Source: Epiperipatus broadwayi
Taxonomy: Eukaryota > Onychophora > Udeonychophora > Euonychophora > Peripatidae
DNA: 64,000 nucleotides
Direction of reading: 5' to 3'
Assembly (NCBI GenBank): GCA_028023455.1
Contig: JAQFVV010000158.1
Span: forward strand, 1,302,001-1,366,000
Of the stretch, positions 11,088 through 19,815 are shown piece after piece. The position numbers and the translations under genes were made by a program. The notes under the pieces are model-generated. The model searched no databases. It saw only the letters and a list, made by a program, of their open reading frames with translations, and was not told where the DNA came from. Positions within the stretch are counted from its first letter, which is position 1. Every line of letters begins with the position of its first letter.

Positions 11088-12039
11088 CACCTGGGTCTCG
11101 TTTTATGCGGATTATTTTAATGCGACTTTGAAGTTACGTGATTCATATTTCTTAATATCTTTCATATTTCACTATATTTATTAGATATCAAGAAATTTAA
11201 ATTATTAATAACTTATTTTGACTTGAATTACTTTTTTATTCTTCAAAAATATAACGTCGCAGCTAACGTGAATATGGCCTGAAGCTGTATTTAGAACTTA
11301 GCTTCTATGTAAATAAACTTTATATTAATGAGTAAATAATAATAGATTTATGCTTACATATAAAAATATCGCTATAAATATTCAAAAAATTTAAACTTTT
11401 AAAACGTATTTTGTTACATATAACAGAAATAAATAATCTTTTAGATTTGTAAAATAAAAAACGAAAATTTTATAAACTGAAAATAATCTTTCTAATGATA
11501 ATGTATAATCTTTTTGTTTTGATTGCGATACCATTTTTTAAATATAGAAACAAAGAAAACCATTAACACAGCTAAAGACTGAAAATGGTGCTAGTTGTAC
11601 ATCATATCACAAATAAAAATAAAGTGGCTAACAGGTTTCTCTGGACATAACTGCTAAGAGATTCTTGACTTCATTTAAGGAGAAGCCACAATACATCACA
11701 TCACATCTGATTTCTTACCAGTTTATAAACGCTAGTGGTAATGATTAAAATATGTATGAAAAATGTAAAATTAACAATTGTAGTAATAAAAAAAGTAAAA
11801 AAAAAGTTTATCTTGTATTATTTTTTTTAAAATATTTGAATGTTTTTATTAGTCATACTTTATTTTTTTAATGCAAATTTTAAAGTAATTTTTCCTTGTT
11901 GCTTTGTTTTTATGCGATTTCTGAAAACTATAGCACCTATCCCCCATTTTTCAAGGTAAGTTAAGTCTATTTATGTGCGATTTTTTTTAATGCGGCTTTT
12001 CTGTGGAACCTGTCTACTGCATAAAACGAGACCCAGGTG
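11088..12039. mobile_element. Tigger/pogo-like non-autonomous DNA transposon
   Basis: The two ends are perfect inverted repeats of 21 bp (cacctgggtctcgttttatgc) and each is flanked by TA (11086-11087 and 12040-12041), the target-site duplication of the Tc1/mariner/pogo superfamily. The subterminal 'ttttatgcgg' and 'ttttaatgcg' phrases recur at both ends, as in many Tigger-type elements. At 952 bp with no transposase remnant, it is non-autonomous. It contains an inverted fragment of another dispersed repeat at 11615-11712. Confidence 0.65.
11615..11712 (-). repeat. Dispersed repeat R14 fragment, minus strand
   Basis: Read on the minus strand, this matches 14208-14300 and 26371-26455: 'tgatgtgatgtgatg', then 'ggcttctccttaaatgaagtcaagaatctct...cagagaaacctgttagccactttat'. 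It is one of three copies in the window, and it lies inside the Tigger-like element. Confidence 0.65.
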
Positions 12040-12041
12040 TA

Positions 12042-13448
12042 TATAGTCCCACCTCTTTTCCCTTATATAGTGCTGCAAAGCACTGACTGTTAACTTTGGC
12101 TATTGTTCTTCAGGTATTTCGAAATGTCAAAATCAGAAATCAAACCAAAATGATTTATGAATTTTGTTATGTGTGTGTATAATTAAATTACACATACACG
12201 CAAAGTAATAATAATAAATGTTGTAAATGTGAATTTAATATTTAAACATATGTATGTGTATAATTTATCCACATACATATGTAAGTTATATATAATTGAA
12301 GGATAAAAAATACTTCGTTAATTAAATAAATGGAAAAGCGAACTTTAATAGTTATTTTATTTTAAAACAGTAAGAAAGCAAATCCCTTTAGATGAGGTTT
12401 AGTTGACGAAGGAACTTTGCAAATAAACAAGGTGTGTAATTAAAAAGTATTCGGGCTGCAAAGATAATTAATCAAACTAAGACTTGTCTAAATCTTCTAC
12501 TGCACATAAACTGGGAGTGATTGATCCGACGAGGATGGACAAGATGTGACCAATCAAATCCAGGGAATCAGGACAATGGAAAATGAGTGCAGTGTAATGA
12601 ATTTGGGGCATTAGCAACTTGAAGCTCTACCGCGGCAGATGGACTTCTAAAAGGCGCTGAACGTTGCTTTATTTAGCATGGTATCTTCAGATCTGGACCA
12701 CTGGCATCCGAACGCCCAAACATCAGCATAGGGACTATAAAGCAAGTCATACTGATCTTTATTATAGTTATTGTATGTTTTCGGGTTTTATGGTGTAAAT
12801 ATATAATTATATTAATGTGTTCGTGTAATTATATTTAATGTATTATTAATACATTGTTTTGCACATGTATTGTAATTAAATTTGCACTTACTAATTCTAC
12901 CAGGGTGAGCCTTATTGGGTTATAAATATTGTGTACCTATATAGGCAGGGTAGGATTAGCTCCCTGCTTAGATTGTCCGTCAGCGGGTATTATAACAGGC
13001 AGAATATCACTTTTGTAATAGATTTTGATTGTAAATGAATATATTTTTCATAATTTTTAATATTAATTTACCTAAATATAAAGAATACTGTTCTATTAGC
13101 ATGGTGAAATGCCGTTTAATGGCCATAGTTAACTAAATATCCACAACATTTTTTTCTGTTGTAACTAACGGCTTGCTTTGTCTTGCACAGTTTGTGCGAG
13201 TTCACAGAATACTATCTTTTAGCAATGTTAACACTTTGCTACCGTAGGGTGGGTGGATTTAAAGTTTGCAGAATTATTGCAATCTGCATTCAAAAGTAAT
13301 TACGGTACAACTTACCTAACATAGTATTAAAAAGTAATAATTATAAGCCCATTACCCTGCTTCTGAACCCAACATGCAAGGTATAAATAATTAGAAAAGG
13401 TTAGGAGAAACCACAAATTCATGGTTTGCGAGAACACCTACAAGAAAT
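12042..13448. other. Mixed intergenic DNA with small hairpins, no gene seen
   Basis: Two AT-rich hairpin-forming palindromes occur at about 12170-12200 (gtgtgtgtataattaaattacacatacac) and 12246-12287 (acatatgtatgtg...cacatacatatgt). Bases 12510-12730 are GC-richer and unidentified. A phrase at about 13016-13072 (aatagattttgattgtaaat...) recurs at 14570 and 15880 around the Merlin-like elements. Confidence 0.5.
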
Positions 13449-13512
13449 AAAATGTCTGACTGTAAAATTTCTCTGTTATATCCAAAGACAAAAAGAAATT
13501 GTAAAAAGAATA
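13449..13512. repeat. Direct repeat, copy 1 (partner at 14051-14120)
   Basis: 'aaaatgtctgactgtaaaatttctc..gttatatccaaagacaaaaagaaattgtaaaaagaat' recurs about 600 bp downstream with few changes. It is non-coding. Confidence 0.7.
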
Positions 13513-14050
13513 CATTTCTTAATCATAAAAAAAAAAAAAAAATTGAGTTGTAAAATTATTAATCATTATTAATAGGTGTGCCATTAATGTTCTCCACCAT
13601 ACCCCAGTCACATATTCTTTCAAAGATAGCTATTGGAATAAATAAAGATTAATTTTCCTTTTCAAAAATGACCCCAAAAAAGTCAAATACAGTTCAGTAA
13701 TTAAAGCATTCTCATTCCTTCCACCACTAGGGGGTTAGTCATCTGTCAAACAATGATAGTAGACTTTTTAAAGTTTGTAGGGAGTGGGGGGAGGGATTTT
13801 CCCAGTGCAAACTGCTGGCGTACACGGGGAATTCTTCTAAAATAGAATATTTGCAATAATGTCTGTTAATTGATGTTTTAGTTTTTGCGTATGTGAAAAG
13901 GCATACTATCCCTCCCTACATTGCAGGACTAAGATGAAATTTGTAGGGACTTTTTAAAGGTTTAAATTTATCATAGTAACATTGCTAATCGAATAAATTT
14001 GACAGTAATTTATTAAGGAAATCAATCAATGAAGTACATTAACCCATATG
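13513..14050. other. Non-coding spacer between direct repeats
   Basis: Contains an A-run near 13529-13543 and a G-rich run near 13780-13795 (gggagtggggggaggg). No gene is recognised. A phrase at about 14000 (gacagtaatttattaaggaaat) recurs at about 14120-14145. Confidence 0.45.
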
Positions 14051-14120
14051 ATAAAATGTCTAAGTGCAAAAAATTTCTCATAGTTATATCCAGAGACAAA
14101 AAGAAATTGTAAAACGAATT
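14051..14120. repeat. Direct repeat, copy 2 (partner at 13449-13512)
   Basis: Same order of words as copy 1: 'aaaatgtctaagtgcaaaaaatttctc', 'gttatatccagagacaaaaagaaattgtaaaacgaat'. The pair may be the remains of a duplicated segment or terminal direct repeats of a decayed element. Confidence 0.7.
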
Positions 14121-14207
14121 ACAGTAATTTATTAAGGAAAATAAATGAATTACATTAATCCGTATTCTTGTTTTCACAAATAAGGTAGTGGGCCAGGTAA
14201 CGTTATA

Positions 14208-14432
14208 TTTATGGTGTGATGTGATGTACCATGACTTCTCCTTAAGCAGAGTCTCTCAGCAACTATGCCCAAAAGAAACCTGTTAGCCACTTTACCTTCC
14301 CCTTCTATTCTCCACTCTAAGCTTTCCCATGGTCTGCTCCATCCCATTTCCACAACATAATCTTTGAAAACTCTATGGCCTTTATATCTAAATCCGCTCA
14401 TCTTTTCCCAAAGCCAGCATTTTCCTAGAAAC
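14208..14432 (+). repeat. Dispersed repeat R14, longest copy
   Basis: About 225 bp, from 'tggtgtgatgtgatgtacc' to 'cccaaagccagcattttcc', matching 26371-26572 along its length ('cagcaactatgccca', 'cccatttccacaacataa', 'tctatggcctttatatcta'). The 88-codon minus-strand opening over it (14174-14440) is interrupted in the other copy, so I do not call it a gene. Its origin is unknown. Confidence 0.7.
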
Positions 14433-14459
14433 AACGCCATTAAGGGATTTCAACACGCT

Positions 14460-14625
14460 AAAAGAAGAGTACCATATAAGATTTGATTCGAAGAGTAATC
14501 AAGGAAAGTGAATAGCGCTGGACTGCTATTCAAGACAAGTGAATAACACTGACCGCTATTGCTTTCGTAATAGATTTTGAACGTAAATAAATATATTTCT
14601 CACAATTTTTTACATTCATAATTAA
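14460..14625. repeat. Repeat flank shared with the right side of Merlin-like element 1
   Basis: 'gaataacactgaccgctattgctttcgtaatagattttgaacgtaaataaatatatttctcacaattttttacattcataatta' recurs at about 15852-15935 just outside element 1. The sentence 'caaggaaagtgaatagcgctggac' at about 14500 recurs at about 14762. Element 1 thus appears to sit inside a duplicated segment. Confidence 0.6.
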
Positions 14626-14629
14626 GTTT

Positions 14630-14710
14630 TTAATATGTCATAGCATCGGCCGGGAAGCGAAACCGCGACAACCATCATCTGTGCTGACCTCTCGGCTATC
14701 AATGCTTGAC
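14630..14710 (-). repeat. tRNA-derived SINE fragment, minus strand
   Basis: On the minus strand the sequence shows a box-A-like 'gccgagaggtcagcac', a box-B-like ggtttcgcttccc, and the ending 'ggccgatgctatgaca' shared with the copies at 16414-16513 and 23459-23570. The A-tail is short and the body is about 80 bp, so the copy is degraded. tRNA-derived SINEs are transcribed by RNA polymerase III and moved by LINE reverse transcriptase. Confidence 0.6.
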
Positions 14711-14808
14711 TTAAATATAAACTTTGATTCGAAAATTTTTAAATTTTACAAGAAAAATAATCAAGGAAAAGTGAATAGCGCTGGACCGTTATTTAAGACA
14801 ATTTGGTA

Positions 14809-15847
14809 AAGGTTTACTTTAGCAACCACATCATGTTCGCCCTCTAGTTTTTAAAATTAGAACTAAATTATTATTCAAAAATCTTACTATATGCTACTAT
14901 ATTACAATTACATTAAAATTTATTAAAATGTAAAAGATAATAAAAAACCATTTACCTTTTTAAAGAAGTTGAATTAATTACACTACATTAATTAAAATAA
15001 TTAATTTAAATTATTTGAAACTTAAGAATTTAAACTAGCTACACTTATAGCACTTATTACAAAAAAAGACAGCCTCTACGTTCAAAAGTTCGAATTACAC
15101 GCACACGTGTACAGTTTTATAGTTACAAAAAATCGAAGGTGGATTTGTTACGTTTAGTTCCAGATGATAAAATTTTGAATGTTGCTGCTATTCTGGCAGA
15201 AGACTGGAATATGTATCAGTTATGGAATGCCCTTCAAACTCCGGAATTGGCTATCAAATGGCTTTCAAGAAGATACCTGAAAAATTATGCCATATGCCAA
15301 CAATGCGGTGTTCATTGTTCGCTGGTGATATATTCTCCAGGCTTAGAAGAGTGTAAATGGCAATGCAGAATGTCGCCATCGCATATCAATCAGAAAGAGG
15401 TCTTTCTTTTCCCAAAGTCACCTGCCTCTGGGAACAATTATAAATAGTGTATTTTTGGGCGCATAATTTGCCCCAAGAATACATTGTGCATGATATTGGC
15501 ATCAGCAAAAAAATAGTAACTGACTGGGTATACCATTGACTGGTCTAATTTTTGCAGTGAGAATGTGCCAGATATTTTGAAAAAAAAAATCTGGTAGCAG
15601 CAGAGCTTTGTTTTCACCATATCTACAAGAATTTGCCTTCCGGAGTAGACACAGCACTAGCGCTTTTTTTTCCAACTTCTTAATATGCATAGGATACAAT
15701 TATGCTTAAAAAGGTAATGTTTTTTTTTCTTTTACATTTTAATGTAATTGTAATATAGTAGCATATACGTAAGATTTTCGCATAATAATTTAGTTCTAAT
15801 TTTAAAAACTAGAGGGCGAACATGATGCGGTCGCTAAAGTAAACCTT
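14809..15847 (+). mobile_element. Merlin-like DNA transposon, element 1, with long TIRs
   Basis: Long inverted repeats bound the element: about 14809-14940 (aaggtttactttagc..cc.catcatgttcgccctctag...) and about 15708-15847, with roughly 130-150 bp matching by eye at about nine in ten positions. Between them is a relic of a Merlin/ISXO2-type transposase (15139-15600). The TIR includes 'atcatgttcgccctctag' on both sides. I did not find an exact 8-9 bp target duplication. Element 2 starts about 110 bp further right. Confidence 0.65.
15139..15600 (+). pseudogene. Merlin/ISXO2-like transposase relic
   Basis: An open stretch of 102 codons (15139-15447) runs through 'CQQCGVHCSLVIYSPGLEE' and 'KWQCRM', the paired-cysteine zinc ribbon (CxxC...CxC region) seen at the start of Merlin and IS1016/ISXO2-type transposases, preceded by 'LAIKWLSRRYL'. 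After a stop and a frame change the reading continues about 15452-15540 with 'HNLPQEYIVHDIGIS' and 'KKIVTDW', then 'DWSNFC', resembling the family's helix-turn-helix-like 'IS..TV.DW.NFCREVC' segment. The catalytic DDE part is missing, so it is a broken, inactive gene. The first segment is paralogous to 16565-16665 in element 2. Family assignment rests on remembered motif order, not on a search. Confidence 0.6.
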
Positions 15848-15851
15848 AATA

Positions 15852-15957
15852 ACGTTGACCGCTATTGCTTTCATTATAGATTCTGAACATAAATAAATAT
15901 ATTTTTCATAATTTTTTACATTCATAATTAAATTTTTACATTAATTTACTTTAAAAA
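15852..15957. repeat. Repeat flank between the two Merlin-like elements
   Basis: Direct copy of the sequence at 14530-14630 ('gttgaccgctattgctttc..tatagattctgaacataaataaatatatttttcataattttttac'). A third partial copy is at 13016-13072. It probably belongs to an older repeat into which element 1 inserted. Confidence 0.55.
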
Positions 15958-16413
15958 GTAAAACTGATTGTTAGCGGTCCCAACATTTCGCCTTCTATTT
16001 TTAAAAAACTGAACTATATTTTTTCCTACGAAGTATATCTAACTAAACTAAATGTATCTAACTATAAATAAAGTATATCTAAATATAAATGATTTTACAA
16101 GAAGATTAATAAAAAATAAATGAACTTACATTTTTATGCGTAGTTTTGAACTATGCACACGAGGAAATTCACGAAAACGGTGTAATGTTCGTGCATACCC
16201 CTAAACGCAAATTCTTGCAGGTAGGATAGATGAAAGAAGTACGATTCATCGATCTCCACTATCCGTGGTTCGAACTACGTTATTCTTACTATGTAATTGT
16301 AAAATATATCTAACTATAAATGTATTTTTTACATGAAGGTTAATAAATAAAATTAAAAATAACTTACATTTTTATGAGCAATTTTGCGCTAGTTTATGTG
16401 TCAAAACTCTTGC

Positions 16414-16513
16414 ATTGGTGGTCGAGAGGTCAGCGCGACTGCCTTGCACTTGCAGGCATTTGCCCGGGTTGCGGGTTCGCGTCCCGGCCGATGCTATGAC
16501 ACTTTAAAAAAAA
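16414..16513 (+). repeat. tRNA-derived SINE, best-preserved copy
   Basis: The tRNA-related body carries a box-A-like tggtggtcgagagg (16417-16429 region) and a clear box B ggttcgcgtcc (16474-16484), then 'cggccgatgctatgacac' and an A-run (16506-16517). This is the arrangement of a short LINE-mobilised SINE with an internal RNA polymerase III promoter. It lies within Merlin-like element 2 and is therefore younger than that element. The 89-codon opening at 16396-16665 merely runs across it. Confidence 0.75.
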
Positions 16514-16564
16514 AAAAAGAAGTCTCAGCTGTACGTGTAATTTTTGCAGACAGAATTTCTATCA

Positions 16565-16730
16565 CTTTTTTGGTTCCACAAAATAAAATTTTAAATGTTG
16601 CGGCTGTTCTAGCAGAAAGCTGGAATACATGTTGCCTGCTTGGACAATTTCAAACTCCGGAATAAGAAGACGGTCATTTTTTCCCCGAAGCCATCTGTCT
16701 TGGAACACCATTGTTGATATAACGTTTTGT
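16565..16730 (+). pseudogene. Merlin-like transposase fragment of element 2
   Basis: The reading 'LVPQNKILNVAAVLAESWN' parallels 'LVPDDKILNVAAILAEDWN' at 15157-15210 in element 1, with the same following 'FQTPE'. The zinc-ribbon part is deleted; afterwards a frame reading 'RRSFFPRSHLSWNTIVDIT' matches the position of element 1's 'EVFLFPKS'. No catalytic domain remains. Confidence 0.55.
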
Positions 16731-16932
16731 TGGGCGAATATTTTGCCAATGCACTTTATCGTACTTCTTTCATCCATCCTACCTGCAGGAATTTGCATTT
16801 AGGGGTATGCACGAACATGACACGGTTTTCGTGAATTTCCTTGTGTGCATAGTTCAAAACTACGCATAAAAATGTAAATTTATTATTTTTATAAAAATGT
16901 TGGGGCCGCTAACAGTCAGTTTTACCTAAAAA

Positions 16933-17040
16933 CATATTTGTTCTACCAACATTCATAATTATAGTCCATTGTAGCTTTCGCTCAGTCCGAAAACTACAAT
17001 GGACAGTACTGTAATTATGAATGTTGGTAGGATAAATATG
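16933..17040. mobile_element. 108-bp foldback element (hairpin MITE)
   Basis: The two arms, about 16933-16976 (ctaccaacattcataatta..., tccattgtag) and 16993-17040 (ctacaatggac..., taattatgaatgttggtag), are inverted copies with a loop of about 16 bases (ctttcgctcagtccga). The right arm has a few extra bases (agtact). It directly follows Merlin-like element 2. Confidence 0.75.
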
Positions 17041-17059
17041 TTATTTTAATAAATTAATG

Positions 17060-17187
17060 TTTATCAGATATTTAATTATAATATAATTTTATACCGCAGA
17101 GTATTTGATATTTCACGACGAATTTTTAAATAATTAGACAAGAAACACTCTGATGTCGTGATCTGGCAAATTCATGTTTACCGTGTT
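17060..17187. repeat. Direct repeat left of the hAT relic (partner at 18627-18745)
   Basis: 'tatttaatta...ataattttataccgc..agtatttgatatttcacgac.aatttttaaataatt.gacaagaaacactctg.tgtcgt' is found again at 18627-18745 immediately after the hAT 3' end. The pair flanks about 1.4 kb holding the hAT remnant. Confidence 0.75.
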
Positions 17188-17635
17188 CTTATTTTTTATT
17201 AGATACTGTATTTAAGCATTTTAAAATATAATAATAAATTAAATCATAAATATCTAGACGTTTTTCTATAATTCATAAAATTATTTTATGAATAATATTA
17301 ACATAACTTATATGTACATCGATGATCGAAATCCACAATTGATATCATTTTTTTTTTTGAGACTTTTAAATTCACCGTTACCACCAGTAACTTGAATTCC
17401 ACTGTTGTGATAGTTCACTCTCATTCACTTCACCGCAGACTTACAAGTGACAGGTTATTGTTTGTGATTGTATGCTTTGTTTATTAAAATTTATTGATCC
17501 CTATATAACCTGCTTATTCGAACTTAGACAAGAAGCACAGTTTTTTTAAGATAATCCTTTTGATCTCTCTTCGAATTGTATGATTTTGATTGGCTTCAGG
17601 TGCTTGCATATTTATCTGATATTTTTTGCAAATAA
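17188..17635. other. Non-coding DNA between direct repeat and hAT reading frame
   Basis: No hAT left terminal repeat was recognised here, so the element seems to have lost its 5' part. A T-run is at 17350-17359; otherwise nothing stands out. Confidence 0.45.
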
Positions 17636-18235
17636 ATGAACTTAAATTTGACACTTCAGAATAACTCGATAACGATCTTTAATGTTAATGATAAAATTGA
17701 AAGTATGATTAAGAAATTAGATTTTTGGAAACAGTGTATTGAAAACAATCAACCAGAAAAATTCCAAACTCTACATATTTTTTTGTTTGAAAATAAGGTT
17801 AGTCTGTCTCAAGATATACAGAAAATATAATAGCACATCTAACAGGATTAAAATAGTCTTTCATGGAATATTTTCCAAAACCCGAAAACACAAATGATAA
17901 GTGGATTTCAAACCCCTTCTATGAAGAAAATTTAGAAAAAGCTACATCATTATCAATAAAAGAGAAAGAAAATTTAATAGAATTATCGACACAATCTAAT
18001 TAATTTTGGTTAAACATTAAAGAATATGAACAGTTTTCTGAGAAAGCTCTTAAATTATTATTACCATTTACTAGTATGGAATTAGTAGAAAGAGCTTTTT
18101 CTTCATATATTTTTTTTTAAAAAAAGTATTGAAACAGATTGAATGCAGCTGTAGACTTAAGGGTATATCTTGCATCTTCTGAACCAAATTTCAAAAAATT
18201 ATGTTCTTCGAAACAAGCACAAGGATCTCATTAAA
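17636..18235 (+). pseudogene. hAT transposase relic (ZBED5/SCAND3-like lineage)
   Basis: Two open pieces keep the order of the C-terminal half of hAT transposases of the Charlie-related, ZBED5/SCAND3-like type. 17636-17830 reads 'LNLTLQNNSITIFNVNDKI' and then 'FWKQCIENNQPEKF', the 'LN..LQG....I....DKI' region. From about 17861 follow 'NDKWISNPF', 'ENLIELSTQS' and, near 18025-18115, 'SEKALKLLLPFTSMELVERA', the C-terminal hAT dimerisation motif. It ends near 18180-18233 with 'EPNFKKLCSSKQAQGSH', a typical family ending. Internal stops (17830, 18001, 18118) and an indel near 18110-18125 make it a pseudogene. The N-terminal BED finger and first catalytic residue are absent. The family is recognised from motif order; exact lineage is less certain. 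Confidence 0.75.
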
Positions 18236-18559
18236 TTTATTTTATAAAAACATTTGATTATGATAAAAAATATATTAATTGGGTTTTTATAATTTTGTGT
18301 TTTTATTAAAACCATTTATTAGTAAATGAAATATGACAAAATAGTAGATAAATATGATACTTTGAACAAACACATACATATATGTTACAGTGAGTTTATA
18401 ATTTCAGTGAGTTTATAATCCAGCATGACGTTTAGGCATTTACAATGTAATTTGTCTCATTATGTGATATGAATACATGGTCACCCTATAATATGTATAA
18501 TGCAAATAAAATAACACCCTCGCAATAACAAATTTCACAAAATACAATCATTTTTACGA

Positions 18560-18629
18560 AGTGGTACAATTTAGCATGATATACTACCAAGTGGTACGTG
18601 AGCCAAAAAAGGTTGGGAAACGCTGCTGT
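18560..18629 (+). mobile_element. hAT 3' terminus
   Basis: The end, read inward on the minus strand, is cagcagcgtttcccaacct followed by 'tttttggctcacgtaccacttgg', the typical 'CAGyGGTTCTCAACCTTTTTGGCTCACG.ACC' of Charlie-like hAT ends. It closes the relic about 330 bp past the transposase stop. The following 8 bases, tatttaat, also begin the left direct repeat near 17064, so they could be a target duplication but cannot be told from the longer repeat. Confidence 0.6.
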
Positions 18630-18745
18630 ATTTAATTATTTTTTTATAATTTTATGCCGCCGTGTATTTGATATTTCACGACAAATTTTTAAATAATTCG
18701 ACAAGAAACACTCTGGTGTCGTAACCTGGCAAATTCATGTTTACC
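18627..18745. repeat. Direct repeat right of the hAT relic (partner at 17060-17187)
   Basis: See 17060-17187. Similarity stops near 'tgtttacc' at 18745. Confidence 0.75.
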
Positions 18746-19505
18746 TTAGAGGATTTTTTTTTTATATATTTAATTTTAGATGAAGAAACGACAACAGACG
18801 TGAATACTCAGTTATCGTAATTCCTAAGACCCAAGTTATCACCTTTGTTTTACTGCAGGCTATTTTTCATATGTTTTTCTTCAACTATTAACAATAATAC
18901 TAGGACAAAGCAGTTTAACTGATAAATTATATTCTTTAATTAATAAATCAATACCAAATTATAAATAGTTTTATAAAATTAAATTTTTACTATCAATGAA
19001 CTAAATAAACAATTAATTTAACTAAAAAAGTTAAACAATTAAAATAATGAAGATTCAGTCATGTTTTTAAGTCTACCTTTCTTCATTTTTCATCATCAAT
19101 AACCGGATAGCACGAAGCAGTTGAAATATGCGAAACAAAATTGGCGGGTTTAGTATAGACGTTTACACTGTTGACTGCTGGGATTCTGGAATCAAATCAC
19201 ATGATGATAACGTTAACGTTTCATTCACAACTCCATCTTTAGATCTAATAAATTTTAAGGTTTTTGTTCCCTCAGATCTTTTTCTATATTTTTTGGAAAT
19301 ATTTTCTAATTTTTAACATTTCGAAATTTATATTTTTAAGAGTCCAATGTCAGGAGGAACAGCTTTACAGGTGACAATATTATTTAATTTTTATTTTTAA
19401 ATATTTTAGTTGTTTTCTTTAATTGAATTTCCGTATTCCCATAACTACTTTATTAGAACTTACATACATAAACATTTATTATTGAGTATTCTTAATCATA
19501 TGCTT
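18746..19505. other. AT-rich non-coding DNA, no gene seen
   Basis: A 62-codon opening at 19128-19316 in slightly less AT-rich sequence (19090-19250) has no recognised motif. Nothing else is supported. Confidence 0.45.
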
Positions 19506-19815
19506 CTTTTTCCCCAAATAATCTATTGATATTCTTTTTAAATGAAAAGTGAAAATTAATATAAGAAGAAAGTGACGTCGCAAATAATTGTCATCTATTA
19601 AAAAAAAAAAAAGTGTTTACTTTTTGAAATAAAGTTTGATTTTACGTAAAATATTTATTTTGAATCTTCCCAAATAATCAATTGGTATTCTTTTTAAATG
19701 AAAAGTGAACATTAATATAAAAATAAAGTGACGTCGCAAATAATTTTCATTTATAAAAAAATGTTTACTTTTTGAAATAAAGTTTGATTTTACGAAAAAC
19801 ATTTATTTTGAATCT
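19506..19815. repeat. Tandem duplication, two units of 156 bp
   Basis: Units start near 19515 and 19671 with 'caaataatc.attg.tattctttttaaatgaaaagtga', and continue through 'aaagtgacgtcgcaaataatt' and 'gtttactttttgaaataaagtttgattttacg'. The copies are very similar, with an A-run length difference near 19600. It is non-coding. Confidence 0.8.

Larger units (their letters stand above)
15958..16925 (+). mobile_element. Merlin-like DNA transposon, element 2, interrupted by a SINE
   Basis: Inverted ends: about 15958-16250 and 16735-16925 share 'gtaaaactgaytgttagcgg', 'ttttatgcgtagttttgaactatgcacac', 'acggtgtaatgttcgtgcatacccctaaa' and 'tgcaggtaggat' in opposite orientation. The interior keeps a short transposase piece (16565-16665) like that of element 1. 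The SINE at 16414-16513 lies inside. The TIRs do not match those of element 1 in sequence, so these are two related families rather than copies of one. Confidence 0.6.

Noticed and set aside
14174-14440. 88-codon minus-strand ORF
   Set aside because: It lies over the dispersed repeat R14; the other two copies of the repeat do not keep the frame.
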